From assembly GCA_030144725.1 (NCBI GenBank), contig JASKMD010000031.1, forward strand, positions 8,157,823 to 8,221,822: a DNA stretch of 64,000 nucleotides, written 5' to 3'. Positions 1-10,159 of the stretch are shown here, in pieces. The position numbers were made by a program, and so were the translations under genes. The stretch's first letter is position 1; each line of letters starts with the position of its first letter. Source of the DNA: Haematococcus lacustris. Lineage: Eukaryota > Chlorophyta > Chlorophyceae > Chlamydomonadales > Haematococcaceae. Below the pieces are notes generated by a model, which was not told where the DNA came from, did not search any database, and saw only the letters and a program-made list of their open reading frames with translations.

Positions 1-10
1 GATCCAGCGG

Positions 11-450
11 CTGGTGCCCCCAGCCTGGAGCCAGCGGCATGGCAAGCATGTGCGAGGCCTGATGTGGTAGCATGATGTGCCGCCCAACTCCCCTCCCCCT
101 GCCCAGGCTCCCCTTGCCTAGGAGCTCCCTGCTCAGAACCTTCACTTGCCCCAGGAGCACCCTCACCTTGCCCAGGCCCCTCCCCCTGCCCAGAGCCCCC
201 TGCTGCACCTGGCCCTGTGGCCCCACCCCAAAACCCCTATGGGGCAGGTAGCCACCTGGACCGGGACACCAACCTGTCAACTTTCACTGCATTGTGAAGA
301 GTGTGCAACGCCCCTGGAGCTGTGCCGCTGGGAGGGCCTGGAGGATCTGCCTGTCAGTGGCAAGGAGAACTAGCAGGGCTTCAACCTGGTCAATGATCGG
401 CTGCCCAAGGTCAGGCAGATGTTGCACTAGGCTTCAGAGTACCAGTGGTA
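11..450 (+). pseudogene. Fanzor/TnpB-like nuclease, C-terminal relic (copy 1)
   Basis: One frame reads LVPPAWSQRHGKHVRGLMW from 11 to a TAG at 68-70. A neighbouring frame gives HLDRDTN at 253-273, which fits the RuvC-III signature (DRDxN) of TnpB/Fanzor nucleases. The first frame then gives PLELCRWEGL from 311, a TAG at 371, and QGFNLVNDRLPKVRQ up to another TAG. The order (RGLMW, DRDxN, PLELCxW) matches the better-preserved copies at 14344 and 55742. At least two frameshifts and three stops make this dead. RuvC-I, RuvC-II and most of the zinc-binding region lie outside the window or are lost. Assignment rests on motif order recalled for green-algal Fanzor-like proteins; no search was run. 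Confidence 0.5.
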
Positions 451-1371
451 TGATGCCGGGCATGCAACCACCCATGGGGCCTGATCAGGTTGAAGTGCGC
501 AAAATGTTAGCATTGATGAGATGCCCGGTAGTCTTACGGGGGAGCGTGCCACCAGGGATGGGTTTTGTGGTCACCAAGGGTGTACCCGGTTACCCAACGG
601 TCAAGATCTCGACATGTCTTGCATGGATGTCTCATGAGACATGAATGGCTGTTGACACTTGAGGGTTCTTCGTGTTAGCAACGGAAGATGAGCTGGACCC
701 TCACGGCATTTGCTCGACGAGACTGCTGTTTGTGGGGGCCTTGACCTAGCGACATTGGGAGCAGTTGGCAAGGCGATGCAACGCAGGTTACAATATGCAA
801 GTTACTCAAGCTCAAGTGGATCTGCATGATGCAGACATGGAGGTTGTGCATGTGTAAGATGTCACGGGTGATGAACCAATGCAAGACGTGCAAAGTTTGA
901 AAAGGCAAGGACATCGTGTGCTTACTTGCCTAGCTGCCACCAGCTATGATAACCCACCTGCCATAATACCAATAGATCATGCTGCATACTAGCCAGCCAA
1001 CATCATCGTATCAATGCAACTGTGCAACAATGGTTACTAGCCACTACCACAGAGCACAACCCCTCTTGTTAGACATGCACTCTTTCACCCACAGGCCATG
1101 GCAACCCTAAGGCACCAAGATTTGGCACTGGCACGGTTTCCCCAAAGCCTCCAGGTCATGTCACCACAAGCTGCGCCTCAACAGCCATCACCAGCCAGCC
1201 TCCCATCTGCAGCTGTGCTGCGTCACAACCCCATTGCATGTGCAATACATGGTCAAGCAAAAGCGACCGTGCGCTTGCCAGAGGGGGACACTCAGGTATC
1301 TTGGCCAGGCTCCTCTTACGCTTGCAACAGGGGCTGCACCTCCTTCCACAGGCACCATGCTTGAAGTGGTA
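451..1371. other. no gene recognised
   Basis: Open frames here are short, have no family resemblance I can name and do not match the modules found elsewhere. The stretch lies between the Fanzor-like relic and the degraded 3' end of mosaic gene G1 and probably holds decayed repeat DNA. Confidence 0.4.
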
Positions 1372-1565
1372 GGCTAAGTTTAGCACTCTTTTTCCGAGCC
1401 GATGCATGCGCCTCAGCCAGTGACTGCAGGTGAACCAGCCCCTCACTGCTGGCACGCCACTTTTTCATGAGGATGAGGGCATCAGCAATCTTAGGCTTGT
1501 CAGATGGTTGTCTAGCGTTGCGATGACGCTTTCAATCAGCTGAGCCCATCCCAGCCCAGCCACCT
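1372..1565 (-). pseudogene. Decayed terminal exon (copy of 46071-46339)
   Basis: Minus-strand reading gives GLGWAQLIESVIATLDNHL, then frameshifts into a stretch matching the WRASSEGLVHLQSLAEA region of the intact copy at 46071-46339. The splice acceptor (TGTTGACAG followed by AG) is conserved at 1566. Frame breaks after the first 30 or so codons leave no continuous product. Confidence 0.6.
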
Positions 1566-1576
1566 CTGTCAACAGC

Positions 1577-2284
<708 letters not shown>

Positions 2285-2571
2285 AGGATCCAGCCCTGCA
2301 CAAGTGCACCAAGCCCACCCAGGCATACGTCACAGGCTGCCTCGCTGCAGGTGTCACACATTTCACAAGCGGGTGAGGCAGACAAGCCGGCCCACCAGGG
2401 TATGGCTGCCTGGCTGCCCTGGACATGGCGTTCAACAACTGCTGGCAGCACTTCCACCGAGTGCTTAGGCAACATGGCCACGCCAGTTCAGGCAGCACTC
2501 TTGCATCAGTGAGTGCAAGGCTGGCTGCTGGCAGGTGACAGTGCTGTGCAGAGGGGCTTCAGCTGCCTCAC

Positions 2572-2712
2572 CAGCATGGGCTGGGGCAGCAGCAGGCTGG
2601 GACACCTCTGGGTCATCCTCATCAGGGGCACCACCCATGCCTGCAGCAGGCTGGGATGGCCCTGGCCCTCCCTCCTCAGCGGTGCCCAGGCCAGTAGCAG
2701 CAGCGGCACCAC
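2572..2712 (-). CDS. 141-bp module exon (epsilon) of gene G1
   Basis: A phase 1-1 exon of 47 codons. The acceptor is CTGCCTGCAG and the donor GTGAGG. The product holds ATGLGTAEEGGPGPSQPAAG, an acidic DEDDPEVSQPAA stretch and ends PAHAG. Six further copies of exactly 141 bp lie at 19348, 20735, 47370, 49881, 62005 and 63361. Conserved length, phase and splice sites support a real exon; function is unknown. Confidence 0.6.
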
Positions 2713-3014
2713 CTGCAGGCAGAGCAGTCAACAGTGCCTGTGGCACTAAGCAAGCATGAGGTGCAGCTGAGGGTGATAAGCCCTGGCCTGTTGCTGCATG
2801 CAGGGTGGTGAGGGCAGGCAGGGGCAGACCTAGTCATGCGCAGTGTAGGGTTGGCAAGGGTCGAAGCAAGGTGTGGACATACTCATGCAGCAGCGGCAGT
2901 GACGTGGGATCAGGTGATGGGGTGGTGAGGTTGGATGACACAATCATGTCATGGGTGTCCTCCTTCAGCCTGCCTGGCGGCCATTCAACACATCAGTAGA
3001 CTCAGGCAGCTCAC

Positions 3015-3167
3015 CTGGCGGTGCCACACCAGCTGCCATACTTGGCTCATCAGTCCGACGTTTCTTGATAGTTGCTGCAGCTGCTGCCGCCTGCCCTGCC
3101 TCAGCGCTCTGACCTCGCTGGGCTTCCGCTGCCTTGCGCTTTTGACCAGTCCTGAAGCCGGGGCCTC
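3015..3167 (-). CDS. NLS-bearing module exon (delta) of gene G1
   Basis: Phase 1-1 exon of 153 bp between acceptor GATTGCAG and donor CCAG/GTGAGC. It encodes TGQKRKAAEAQRGQ, an alanine spacer, then IKKRRTDEPS and AAGVAPP. The two basic clusters resemble a bipartite nuclear localisation signal. Relatives are at 50331-50480 (150 bp), 48115 upward and 21766-21903 (138 bp), each ending AAGVAxP at an equivalent donor. Confidence 0.55.
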
Positions 3168-3359
3168 CTGCAATCAAGTATGAGGCCAGAAGCTCATCCA
3201 AGCATTGGGGTCGGCTGCAGCAGCAGGTAACATGGAGCTAGAAGTCAGTTAGGACCTGTGTCAGTCAGGACTGTGTAACGTTCACAGTGTATCACAGGCA
3301 AAATAGTACAACACAGAGGTGACCGCAGCCTGATGGCTGCGCTGCATGACTCGTCTCAC

Positions 3360-3384
3360 CGGCAGCAGGGGCTGTTGCAGCAGC
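3360..3384 (-). pseudogene. 69-bp module exon (zeta), 3' part, split by the retrotransposon
   Basis: These 25 bp run to the donor CTGCCG/GTGAGA. With 9682-9725 (44 bp) they make exactly 69 bp, the length of the uninterrupted copy at 50620-50688. The last five bases, GCAGC, are the target-site duplication. Confidence 0.75.
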
Positions 3385-3684
3385 TGTAAAGTGCGCACCT
3401 CTGGAAGAGATTGCCGCTTCGCGTCGTCTGGGCTGTCTCGTGAATGCGAGCCGTCGCGGGACGCGGGTTACACGTGTAGAGTGAGATTTGGCAGGTTAAA
3501 GACTAGCGACATTGCGTTCGTGAGTACAACTGGTTCGATTCCAGGGAGCCCCGTTCTAAGCTCTAGCCATTCTCGCAACACACCGCTGTAACCCAACACC
3601 CTAGTCGGAAGTCACCGCCTCGACTGGACCGGCCTTCGAGCTTGTGTCAAAAGGTCATCTGACGTTGCGTCCCCGCACGTTACA
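3385..3684 (+). repeat. 5' LTR of the chromovirus
   Basis: Starts TGTAAAGTGCGCACC and ends GCACGTTACA. It contains GGTTCGATTCC at 3532-3542, an exact match to the RNA polymerase III B-box consensus; no convincing A-box precedes it. No clear TATA box is seen. Confidence 0.95.
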
Positions 3685-3686
3685 GC

Positions 3687-3704
3687 TGGTTTCCGACCCC
3701 GAGC
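3687..3704 (+). promoter_or_regulatory. Primer-binding site
   Basis: TGGTTTCCGACCCCGAGC begins two bases after the 5' LTR. TGG would pair with a tRNA CCA end. The first 12 bases recur as the primer-binding site of the unrelated TRIM at 26680-26691 (minus strand), so both elements probably use the same tRNA primer. The tRNA was not identified. Confidence 0.7.
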
Positions 3705-3753
3705 ATTTAAGCTCGCGGCTCCTAGTCAACTACTCGACTCTCAACTACCCAAA

Positions 3754-5363
3754 ATGTCGCTTCGGCGAACAAGACCAATGGCGCCTCTGGCGTCCTTCCT
3801 CCAGCCTCAGCTGTTACAGCTACAGCGGAGACGGGTCCTGCACTCGGTGCAGCACCGGAGCCGGGCGAGTTGCCCGCTTCACTTCCCGCAGGAGCCCAAC
3901 AGTTGGGTGAAGAAGAGGAGCTCCTGGACGAGTTTGGCCTGGACCAATTCGACAGCACTTCGACTCCAGTCGACGAGCTCAACGCGCAAATTGCCACCCT
4001 CCAGGCGCAACTGGTCGCAGCGCAGGCCAACAACCAGCAAGCTGGTTCGCTGGTGAGTCCTCCTGCTGCTGCTAAGCGTGCTGCTGATGCTGCTTTGCTG
4101 CCAGCTAGCCCTAGTCCAGCTAAGAGGCCAGTCGAAGTAGCGTCGCAGCTAGTCAGGCCTTTGGCTGCTGCTCTGCGCGCACTCCAACACTTGACTGCTG
4201 CAATGCACCAGCCTGTTGCGCAGAAAGATGTTGCCTCGGGTTCACCCGGCACTTCGAACCCTCGCACACTTGCTGCTGTGCGGGACAAGTATGCTGGGGT
4301 TCGCCCCACTGCTGCGCCCCTGCCTGCCACTGCCACTGCTGTTGCTGGTCATGATTCCAACTCACGTCGCGGGTTGCCCGTGACTGAGCGGTGGACTGAT
4401 GCCAGTTCGACCTCCGGTCGCCGTGCTCTGTCTTTCCTGGAAGACCTTGAGGCACACTGTGTTGCACATGGCCTGGACCCTGCTCTTGCTCTGCCCTCTT
4501 TCCTGTCAGGGAAGGCTAGGGATGTGTGGTTCCAGTCTGTTAGGGACTCATATGCCCTGACCCACTCTGGCTACCCCACATGGCCCTACCTGTCACAGCA
4601 GTTCCTTGAGTTTGTAGGGGAGGACCTGACCACTGATGCTGATGCAGCACGTGCTAAGCTCCTTGACTCAACTCACCTGCGTATGACTAATGGTGTTGCC
4701 CTGTCAGCATACATTACTGACTTCAGGAACACCCTCACCTTGGCTGGCAAGGACTGCATGACAGACTCCATGCTTGTGAATGTCTTCCAGCGTGGCCTGT
4801 CAGCAGATCTGCGTGGTCCTGTTGCCAAGGATCTGCGTGCCCTTGTGGCCCCCACTTTGGATGAAGCCATTAAGGCTGCCATCACCAACCACAAGGCCCT
4901 TGTGGCTGCTGCTGGCTCTGGTGTGCATCCTGCCTCAAGGCGCCCGGTTGCTGCTGTGCACCAGGTGGCCCAAGTGCAACGTGGGCTGCAGAACCTGGCC
5001 AGGTTTCCTGGTCCACCTCCTGGGCGTCCTGCTGCTCCCTCAGCTGACAGTGAGGGTCCCCCCCCTGCCAGCGGCTATTGCTACCACTGTGGATTGTCAT
5101 CCCACTGGACCAAGCATTGCAAGAGGAAGGCCTCTGGCATGAGCAAGGAAGAGGCCATGAAGGATGCTGGTACCTGGGAGCTGATGCAAGACCTGAAGAA
5201 GGGTGGCTCTGCCCCCTACAAGGCTGCAAAGCGTGACCGCAGCCCTGACCGTGGTGGTGACCCTAGTGGTCCCCCCAGGCAGTATCAGGGTAGGCACCCT
5301 CAGGGTGCAAGGCACCAGGCCAATGGCATGGTGAAGCACTTTCAGAAGTATCAGCGCAAATAG
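3754..5363 (+). CDS. gag: gag capsid/nucleocapsid polyprotein, N-terminus frame-shifted
   Basis: The main frame is open from 3711 to the UAG at 5361-5363. It encodes an Ala/Pro/Thr-rich N-terminus, an acidic patch (GEEEELLDEF), a capsid-like helical region (about 4380-4850, with FLEDLEAHC and DVWFQSVRDSY) and a CCHC zinc knuckle (CYHCGLSSHWTKHC, 5079-5120), then a basic tail. The only well-placed ATG, at 3754, is in another frame, and no in-frame ATG occurs until about 4203. One missing base just after 3756 would join the ATG to the long frame, so this copy probably carries a 1-bp deletion; a non-ATG start is the alternative. The product forms the virus-like particle and binds element RNA. 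Confidence 0.85.
5361..5363 (+). promoter_or_regulatory. In-frame UAG between gag and pol
   Basis: gag ends at UAG and the same frame stays open for 1253 codons through pol. The context is AAA UAG GAG. No frameshift is needed, so pol could be made by stop-codon readthrough. A private nonsense mutation in a fused gag-pol frame is the alternative. Confidence 0.6.
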
Positions 5364-8300
5364 GAGTTTGCTCAGCCAGTAAACCAAAACTGTGCTGAGT
5401 ACTCTGAGGCATGCAATGTGTGTGAACCTGCTCATGTGCTGACTGCTGCACATGCTGATGGGGAATCCCTGCACTTTGCCTTTGCTGGTCACCTGAATGA
5501 GCACCCTGCACGTGTCCTGTGTGACACTGGTGCCACCCACAGCTTTGTCAGTGCATCATTTGTTGCTGCACATGCTGTTCCTGTCCACATGTTGAAGCAC
5601 GTGCAAGAGTGGCATGCTGCTAACAACACTGTGTTGAGCTGTTCCCAGTTTGTCAAGGCTGAGCTGAGATTGCCAGGTGTTACAGTACCCTGCCAACTCA
5701 ATGTCATGCCTTCCCTTTTGCCAGACTTTGATGTGCTGCTGGGGAATGACTGGTTGAATGAGCATGAGGCCGTGATGTCATACCAGGACAAGACACTCAG
5801 CCTAGCTTGTGACAAGAGTGAGCCAGTAGTGCTGCCATGTCCTTCTGCTGGTGTGTCTCAGTCAGGGCAGTCTGCTGTAAGCAACCCTGCCTCCTTCCTG
5901 GTCAATGCTCTACGTGCAAAACCCCCTCTGGCTTCTGCAAAAGTTGCTGCCAGGTGGTTACGAAAAGGAGGCACAGGTGTCCTGGCCCTGATCACTGTGG
6001 ACAATTCCAGTACCCCTGATCCAGCTCCAGCTGAACCTGACCTACCTCCAGGTGTGTCCCAGGCACTCAATGCTTTGCTGGATGAGTATGCTGATGTGTT
6101 TGCACCCATCACATCTCTGCCACCTGAGCGTCCTGTGGGCCATGCCATACCCCTTGTGCCTGATGCACGACCCTCTGTGGTACCTCAATACCGCATGAGC
6201 CAGGAAGAGCATGCTGAGCTGAAGAAGCAGGTGCAGGACCTACTTGCCAAGGGCATGATAGAACCAAGCTCCAGTCCTTTTGCTGCTCCTATCCTGTTTG
6301 TCAAGAAGAAGTCTGGTGAGTTACGCATGTGCCTTGATTACCGTCAGCTCAACAAGATCACCATCAGGGATCAGTATCCACTGCCCAGGATTGATGACTT
6401 GTTTGACAAGCTGTCAGGTTGCACTGTGTTTTCTTCCCTAGACCTTCAAGCAGGTTACAACCAGATCAGGATCACCCCTGAAGATGTGCCCAAGACGGCC
6501 TTCAGGACCCCTGACGGCCACTACCAGTTCAAGGTACTGTCATTTGGGCTCTGCAATGCACCTGCTACATTCCAGCGTGTCATGAATGATGCCTTTGCAC
6601 CAGTCCTGAACCAGTGTGCCCTGGTGTACCTGGATGACATCTTGGTCATGTCCAAATCTGTGGACGAGCATTTGAAGCATCTCAGAAAGGTCTTTGACCT
6701 CCTGAGGCTCAACAAGCTCTATGCCAAGCAGTCCAAATGTGAATTCATGCGTACCACGCTGAAATTCCTTGGCCATGTCATCTTTGCTGGTGCTATTGCT
6801 GTGGACCCTGAGAAAATCAAGAGCTTTTCTTCCTGGCCTGTGCCTCAATCCCTGCAACAGCTCCAGTCATTCCTAGGTGCTGCTAATTTTGTGCGCAAAT
6901 TTGTGCATAATTTCAGTGTCCTAGCTGCACCTCTCACAGATCTGTGTGGCAAAGCTGGTGACTCATTTCTGTGGCAGAACTGGCCTGCTGATGAGCTGAA
7001 AGCCTTTGCTTCCCTCAAAGCTGCTGTTGCCCAGGTCCCCATGCTACGTCTACCTGATCACACCCAGCCCTTCCAGGTCTACTGTGATGCCTCACTCCAA
7101 GGAGTAGGAGCAGTCCTGATGCAAGATGGCTACCCCCTTGCATACCTCAGCAAGAAGCTATCTTCTGCTGAGCGTAACTACACCACTGGTGAGCAAGAGC
7201 TTCTTGCCCTCATCACTGCATGCAAGGAGTGGAGGTGTTACCTTGAGGGTGTACCATTCACACTCTTCACCGATCATAAGCCTTTGACTGCTCTGCCCAC
7301 CCAGAAGGTGCTGTCTAGACGTCAGGCTAGGTGGATGGAGTTTCTGTCACGGTTTACATTTGACCTGCAGTACCTGCCAGGTGATGCTAATCCTGCTGAC
7401 CCACTGTCCCGGATACCTGCTGGACCCCAGGACTGTGCCATGGTGTGTGTTGTTACCACCCGGCGGCAAGCTAAACAGTCTTTGGAGAGGGGGGAAGTGC
7501 GTGTGGCGCAGGCTCTGCCCCAGGTTCCACCTGTGGGTACTCCCTCAAATGCCCCCACTGCCGTTGATGCTTTGGCCCCCCGGCCCACAGTGTCTGATAA
7601 CCCTGTTGCTGCTCACCATAGTAGGCTCCCTGAGCTTGAGGCCCCATCTGCTGCTGACACCTCAGTGCACTATCCTGCAGCTCCGGCCCACCCATTGGAA
7701 CTGGCTGATCACCTGGTCCATGGTTACCGGCTTGACCCTGCGTTTACTGCTGAAGCTGATCTGTCTGGCATGTACATGGACGACCATGGCCTGTGGCGGC
7801 GCACTGGCAAGGGCACAGTGATGGTTCCCAATGACCCTGAACTGCGTGAGTACATTCTGCATGAGATGCATGATGCTGCCTATGCTGGTCATGTGGGTAT
7901 AACCAAAACCCTTGAGAGGCTGTCACGAGTGTTCTACTGGGACACCATGCGTGCTGATGTCAGGCACTATGTCACTACCTGTGATGCCTGCCAGCGTGAC
8001 AAGTCCTCCACACTGAAGCCTGGTGGCTTACTCAACCCACTGTCCATTCCAGATTACCGTTGGGAATCAGTGTCAATGGACCTGATCACCAAGCTGCCAT
8101 CTGCTTCACATGGGTTTGATGCCATCTGTGTCTTTGTTGACAGGCTCAGTAAGATGGTGCACTTTGTGCCCTGCAAGGAGAGCATGAATGCCAAGGGCTT
8201 TGCCCGTCTGTTTGTTGACAATGTCTTCAAACTGCATGGCCTGCCAAAAGACATGGTCTCTGACCGTGGGCCCCATTTCCACAACACTTTCTGGCACCAT

Positions 8301-9125
8301 GTGCAGAAGTTGCTGGGCATGAGGGGATCCCTGTCTTCCTCCTATCACCCTCAGTCTGATGGCCAGACTGAGAGGTACAACCGTGTGTTGGAAGAGATGC
8401 TACGTCATTACATCTCTCCCACCCAAGCTGATTGGCCTGACTATCTGTCACTTGCTGAGTTTGCTGTGAACAACTCATGGCAAGAGTCCATCAAGTCTAC
8501 ACCGTTCCTGGTTAACACCGGACAGTCCCCCATTACCCCTATGCTCCACTCTCTACCTGACAAGGGGCGGTGCCCTGAAGGCCTGTCCTATGCTACTTGG
8601 TGGCAGGAGGCTGTGGCTAAGGCCAAGCTATGCATGCAGGCTGCTCAGCAACGTCAAGCTGCCTATGCCAACCAGGACCGTCGAGAGGTGCATTACAAGG
8701 TGGGTCAAATGGTCCTGCTCAGCACTAAGAACATGAGGTTGAAGCCAGGCAAAGCACGTAAGCTGCTGCCACGTTTTGTGGGGCCCTTCAAGGTGCTTGG
8801 TTTGGTTGGCCAGGTTGCAGTGAACCTGCAGCTGCCTGCCTCCATGTCACGTCTTCACCCTGTGTTCCATGTGTCACTCATCAAACCCTACACTGGCACT
8901 GATGTGGGCTTCATGCCTCCGCCTGTTGAGTGGCTTGATGAGGAGCCTGTGTACTATGTTGAGCGTCTGCTGGACCACAGACATGTGCATGCAGGAAAGG
9001 CCAAGGAGTACCTGGTGCAGTGGGAAGGCTATGATGCCGACCACAACACCTGGGAGCCACGTTCCAACTTGGTTGGCTGTGACAAGATCCTGGCTGAGTA
9101 CAATGCAGCTCACAACCTGAAGTAA
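5364..9125 (+). CDS. pol: pol polyprotein: protease, RT, RNase H, integrase, chromodomain
   Basis: Open from the codon after the gag UAG to TAA at 9123. Aspartic protease: LCDTGATHSF with the catalytic Asp at 5523. Reverse transcriptase: about 6190-6780, with SLDLQAGYNQI, FGLCNAPATFQ and the catalytic YLDD at 6627-6638. RNase H: catalytic Asp 7086, Glu 7197 and Asp 7272 (TDHKPL). Integrase: zinc finger His 7869, His 7890, Cys 7980, Cys 7989, and the DD35E triad at Asp 8079, Asp 8262 and Glu 8370. A GPF/VFHVSL region and a C-terminal chromodomain (8949-9119: YYVERLLDHR, YLVQWEGYD, NTWEP) follow. All catalytic residues are present and no stop interrupts the frame, so the enzyme may be active. 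Chromodomains in this family steer integration to marked chromatin. Confidence 0.95.
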   Translation, partial: EFAQPVNQNCAEYSEACNVCEPAHVLTAAHADGESLHFAFAGHLNEHPARVLCDTGATHSFVSASFVAAHAVPVHMLKHVQEWHAANNTVLSCSQFVKAELRLPGVTVPCQLNVMPSLLPDFDVLLGNDWLNEHEAVMSYQDKTLSLACDKSEPVVLPCPSAGVSQSGQSAVSNPASFLVNALRAKPPLASAKVAARWLRKGGTGVLALITVDNSSTPDPAPAEPDLPPGVSQALNALLDEYADVFAPITSLPPERPVGHAIPLVPDARPSVVPQYRMSQEEHAELKKQVQDLLAKGMIEPSSSPFAAPILFVKKKSGELRMCLDYRQLNKITIRDQYPLPRIDDLFDKLSGCTVFSSLDLQAGYNQIRITPEDVPKTAFRTPDGHYQFKVLSFGLCNAPATFQRVMNDAFAPVLNQCALVYLDDILVMSKSVDEHLKHLRKVFDLLRLNKLYAKQSKCEFMRTTLKFLGHVIFAGAIAVDPEKIKSFSSWPVPQSLQQLQSFLGAANFVRKFVHNFSVLAAPLTDLCGKAGDSFLWQNWPADELKAFASLKAAVAQVPMLRLPDHTQPFQVYCDASLQGVGAVLMQDGYPLAYLSKKLSSAERNYTTGEQELLALITACKEWRCYLEGVPFTLFTDHKPLTALPTQKVLSRRQARWMEFLSRFTFDLQYLPGDANPADPLSRIPAGPQDCAMVCVVTTRRQAKQSLERGEVRVAQALPQVPPVGTPSNAPTAVDALAPRPTVSDNPVAAHHSRLPELEAPSAADTSVHYPAAPAHPLELADHLVHGYRLDPAFTAEADLSGMYMDDHGLWRRTGKGTVMVPNDPELREYILHEMHDAAYAGHVGITKTLERLSRVFYWDTMRADVRHYVTTCDACQRDKSSTLKPGGLLNPLSIPDYRWESVSMDLITKLPSASHGFDAICVFVDRLSKMVHFVPCKESMNAKGFARLFVDNVFKLHGLPKDMVSDRGPHFHNTFWHHVQKLLGMRGSLSSSYHPQSDGQTERYNRVLEEMLRHYISPTQADWPDYLSLAEFAVNNSWQESIKSTPFLVNTGQSPITPMLHSLPDKGRCPEGLSYATWWQEAVAKAKLCMQAAQQRQAAYANQDRREVHYKVGQMVLLSTKNMRLKPGKARKLLPRFVGPFKVLGLVGQVAVNLQLPASMSRLHPVFHVSLIKPYTGTDVGFMPPPVEWLDEEPVYYVERLLDHRHVHAGKAKEYLVQWEGYDADHNTWEPRSNLVGCDKILAEYNAAHNLK

Positions 9126-9357
9126 GTCCTAGGCCATGCATGCTGGTATGCTGCTGGACTATGGCATTCTCAGCATGCTTGTACCTCTGGTCAGCTGCTA
9201 CCTGTGTGGTTATGGTTTCCCTGTGTCTAGTCGGCACGATGGTCTTTGACCGCTCCCTGAGCTGTGACCTGGTGCGCCCTTTGGGTTGCCCAGTAGCTAA
9301 ATCAGCATGCTGTAGGCAATGCGAGTCACGTGGTTTCACCCGTGGCGGAACGGAAGC

Positions 9358-9376
9358 CCCTTTGGAGGGGGAGGAA
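9358..9376 (+). promoter_or_regulatory. Polypurine tract
   Basis: GGAGGGGGAGGAA abuts the 3' LTR and would prime plus-strand synthesis. The TRIM at 26431-26762 has GGCGGGGAGGAA in the same place, on its own strand. Confidence 0.85.
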
Positions 9377-9676
9377 TGTAAAGTGCGCACCTCTGGAAGA
9401 GATTGCCGCTTCGCGTCGTCTGGGCTGTCTCGTGAATGCGAGCCGTCGCGGGACGCGGGTTACACGTGTAGAGTGAGATTTGGCAGGTTAAAGACTAGCG
9501 ACATTGCGTTCGTGAGTACAACTGGTTCGATTCCAGGGAGCCCCGTTCTAAGCTCTAGCCATTCTCGCAACACACCGCTGTAACCCAACACCCTAGTCGG
9601 AAGTCACTGCCTCGACTGGACCGGCCTTCGAGCTTGTGTCAAAAGGTCATCTGACGTTGCGTCCCCGCACGTTACA
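9377..9676 (+). repeat. 3' LTR of the chromovirus
   Basis: 300 bp, one substitution from the 5' LTR. The B-box match is at 9524-9534. It is followed by the GCAGC target duplication at 9677-9681. Confidence 0.95.
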
Positions 9677-9725
9677 GCAGCGGGCTGGGATGGCCCTGCC
9701 CCATCACGGCTGGTCCCACCAGGGC
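9677..9725 (-). pseudogene. 69-bp module exon (zeta), 5' part, split by the retrotransposon
   Basis: The acceptor TGTTGCAG precedes 9725. The frame reads PGGTSRDGAGPSQPAA up to the insertion. Bases 9677-9681 are the second copy of the target duplication. Confidence 0.7.
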
Positions 9726-10159
9726 CTGCAACAGCAGCAGCAGTAGCAGCAGCAGTGCTGGGAGGGTAAGGGCAGAGCTGACAGCCAGGTCAATACACAA
9801 GGTGATCAGAAGACATGGCTGTCATGCAGTGTAGCTGCACACTCACAACCGCAGTGGCAACCATGTGGCAAAGTATACATGTGTGGCCTGGTTGCACCAA
9901 TGTGCTGGCACTGCCCTTGCTAGGCAATAGTGCACCAGGCTCACCCTCGCAAATAGCCACACCTACAGGCAGTGACTGTATGGGTACTTTGCAGCAACCT
10001 GCCCCTGGTGTGATGTTAGCCCCACCCCTGCCGTATACACACTACAGCCCAGCTTGATGCATGAGACAGGCTTGACAAGCAAACTGTGAACTGATGCAAG
10101 CCGTAGTGCACATGGCAATAATGCCCACATGCCCTCCCGCCCTGGCAGCTAGCACTGAC

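Larger units (their letters stand above)
3385..9676 (+). mobile_element. Ty3/gypsy chromovirus, complete 6.29-kb copy
   Basis: Two 300-bp LTRs (TG...CA) differ at one position (CACCGCC versus CACTGCC). They are flanked by the 5-bp duplication GCAGC (3380-3384 and 9677-9681). Inside lie a primer-binding site, gag, pol (protease, RT, RNase H, integrase, chromodomain, in that order) and a polypurine tract. Order and chromodomain place it with the chromoviruses. Near-identical LTRs indicate recent insertion. It interrupts a 69-bp exon of G1; the empty version of the site is at 50620-50688. Confidence 0.97.

Noticed and set aside
3205..3359. Additional exon between the NLS and 69-bp modules of G1
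   Set aside because: No conserved frame with the equivalent stretch at 50490-50619; looks intronic.
3532..3542. tRNA gene in the LTR
   Set aside because: Only the B-box matches; no cloverleaf or A-box could be built around it.
5361..5363. UAG as a reassigned sense codon
   Set aside because: UAG is not used in frame anywhere else in gag or pol, so reassignment is less likely than readthrough or mutation.
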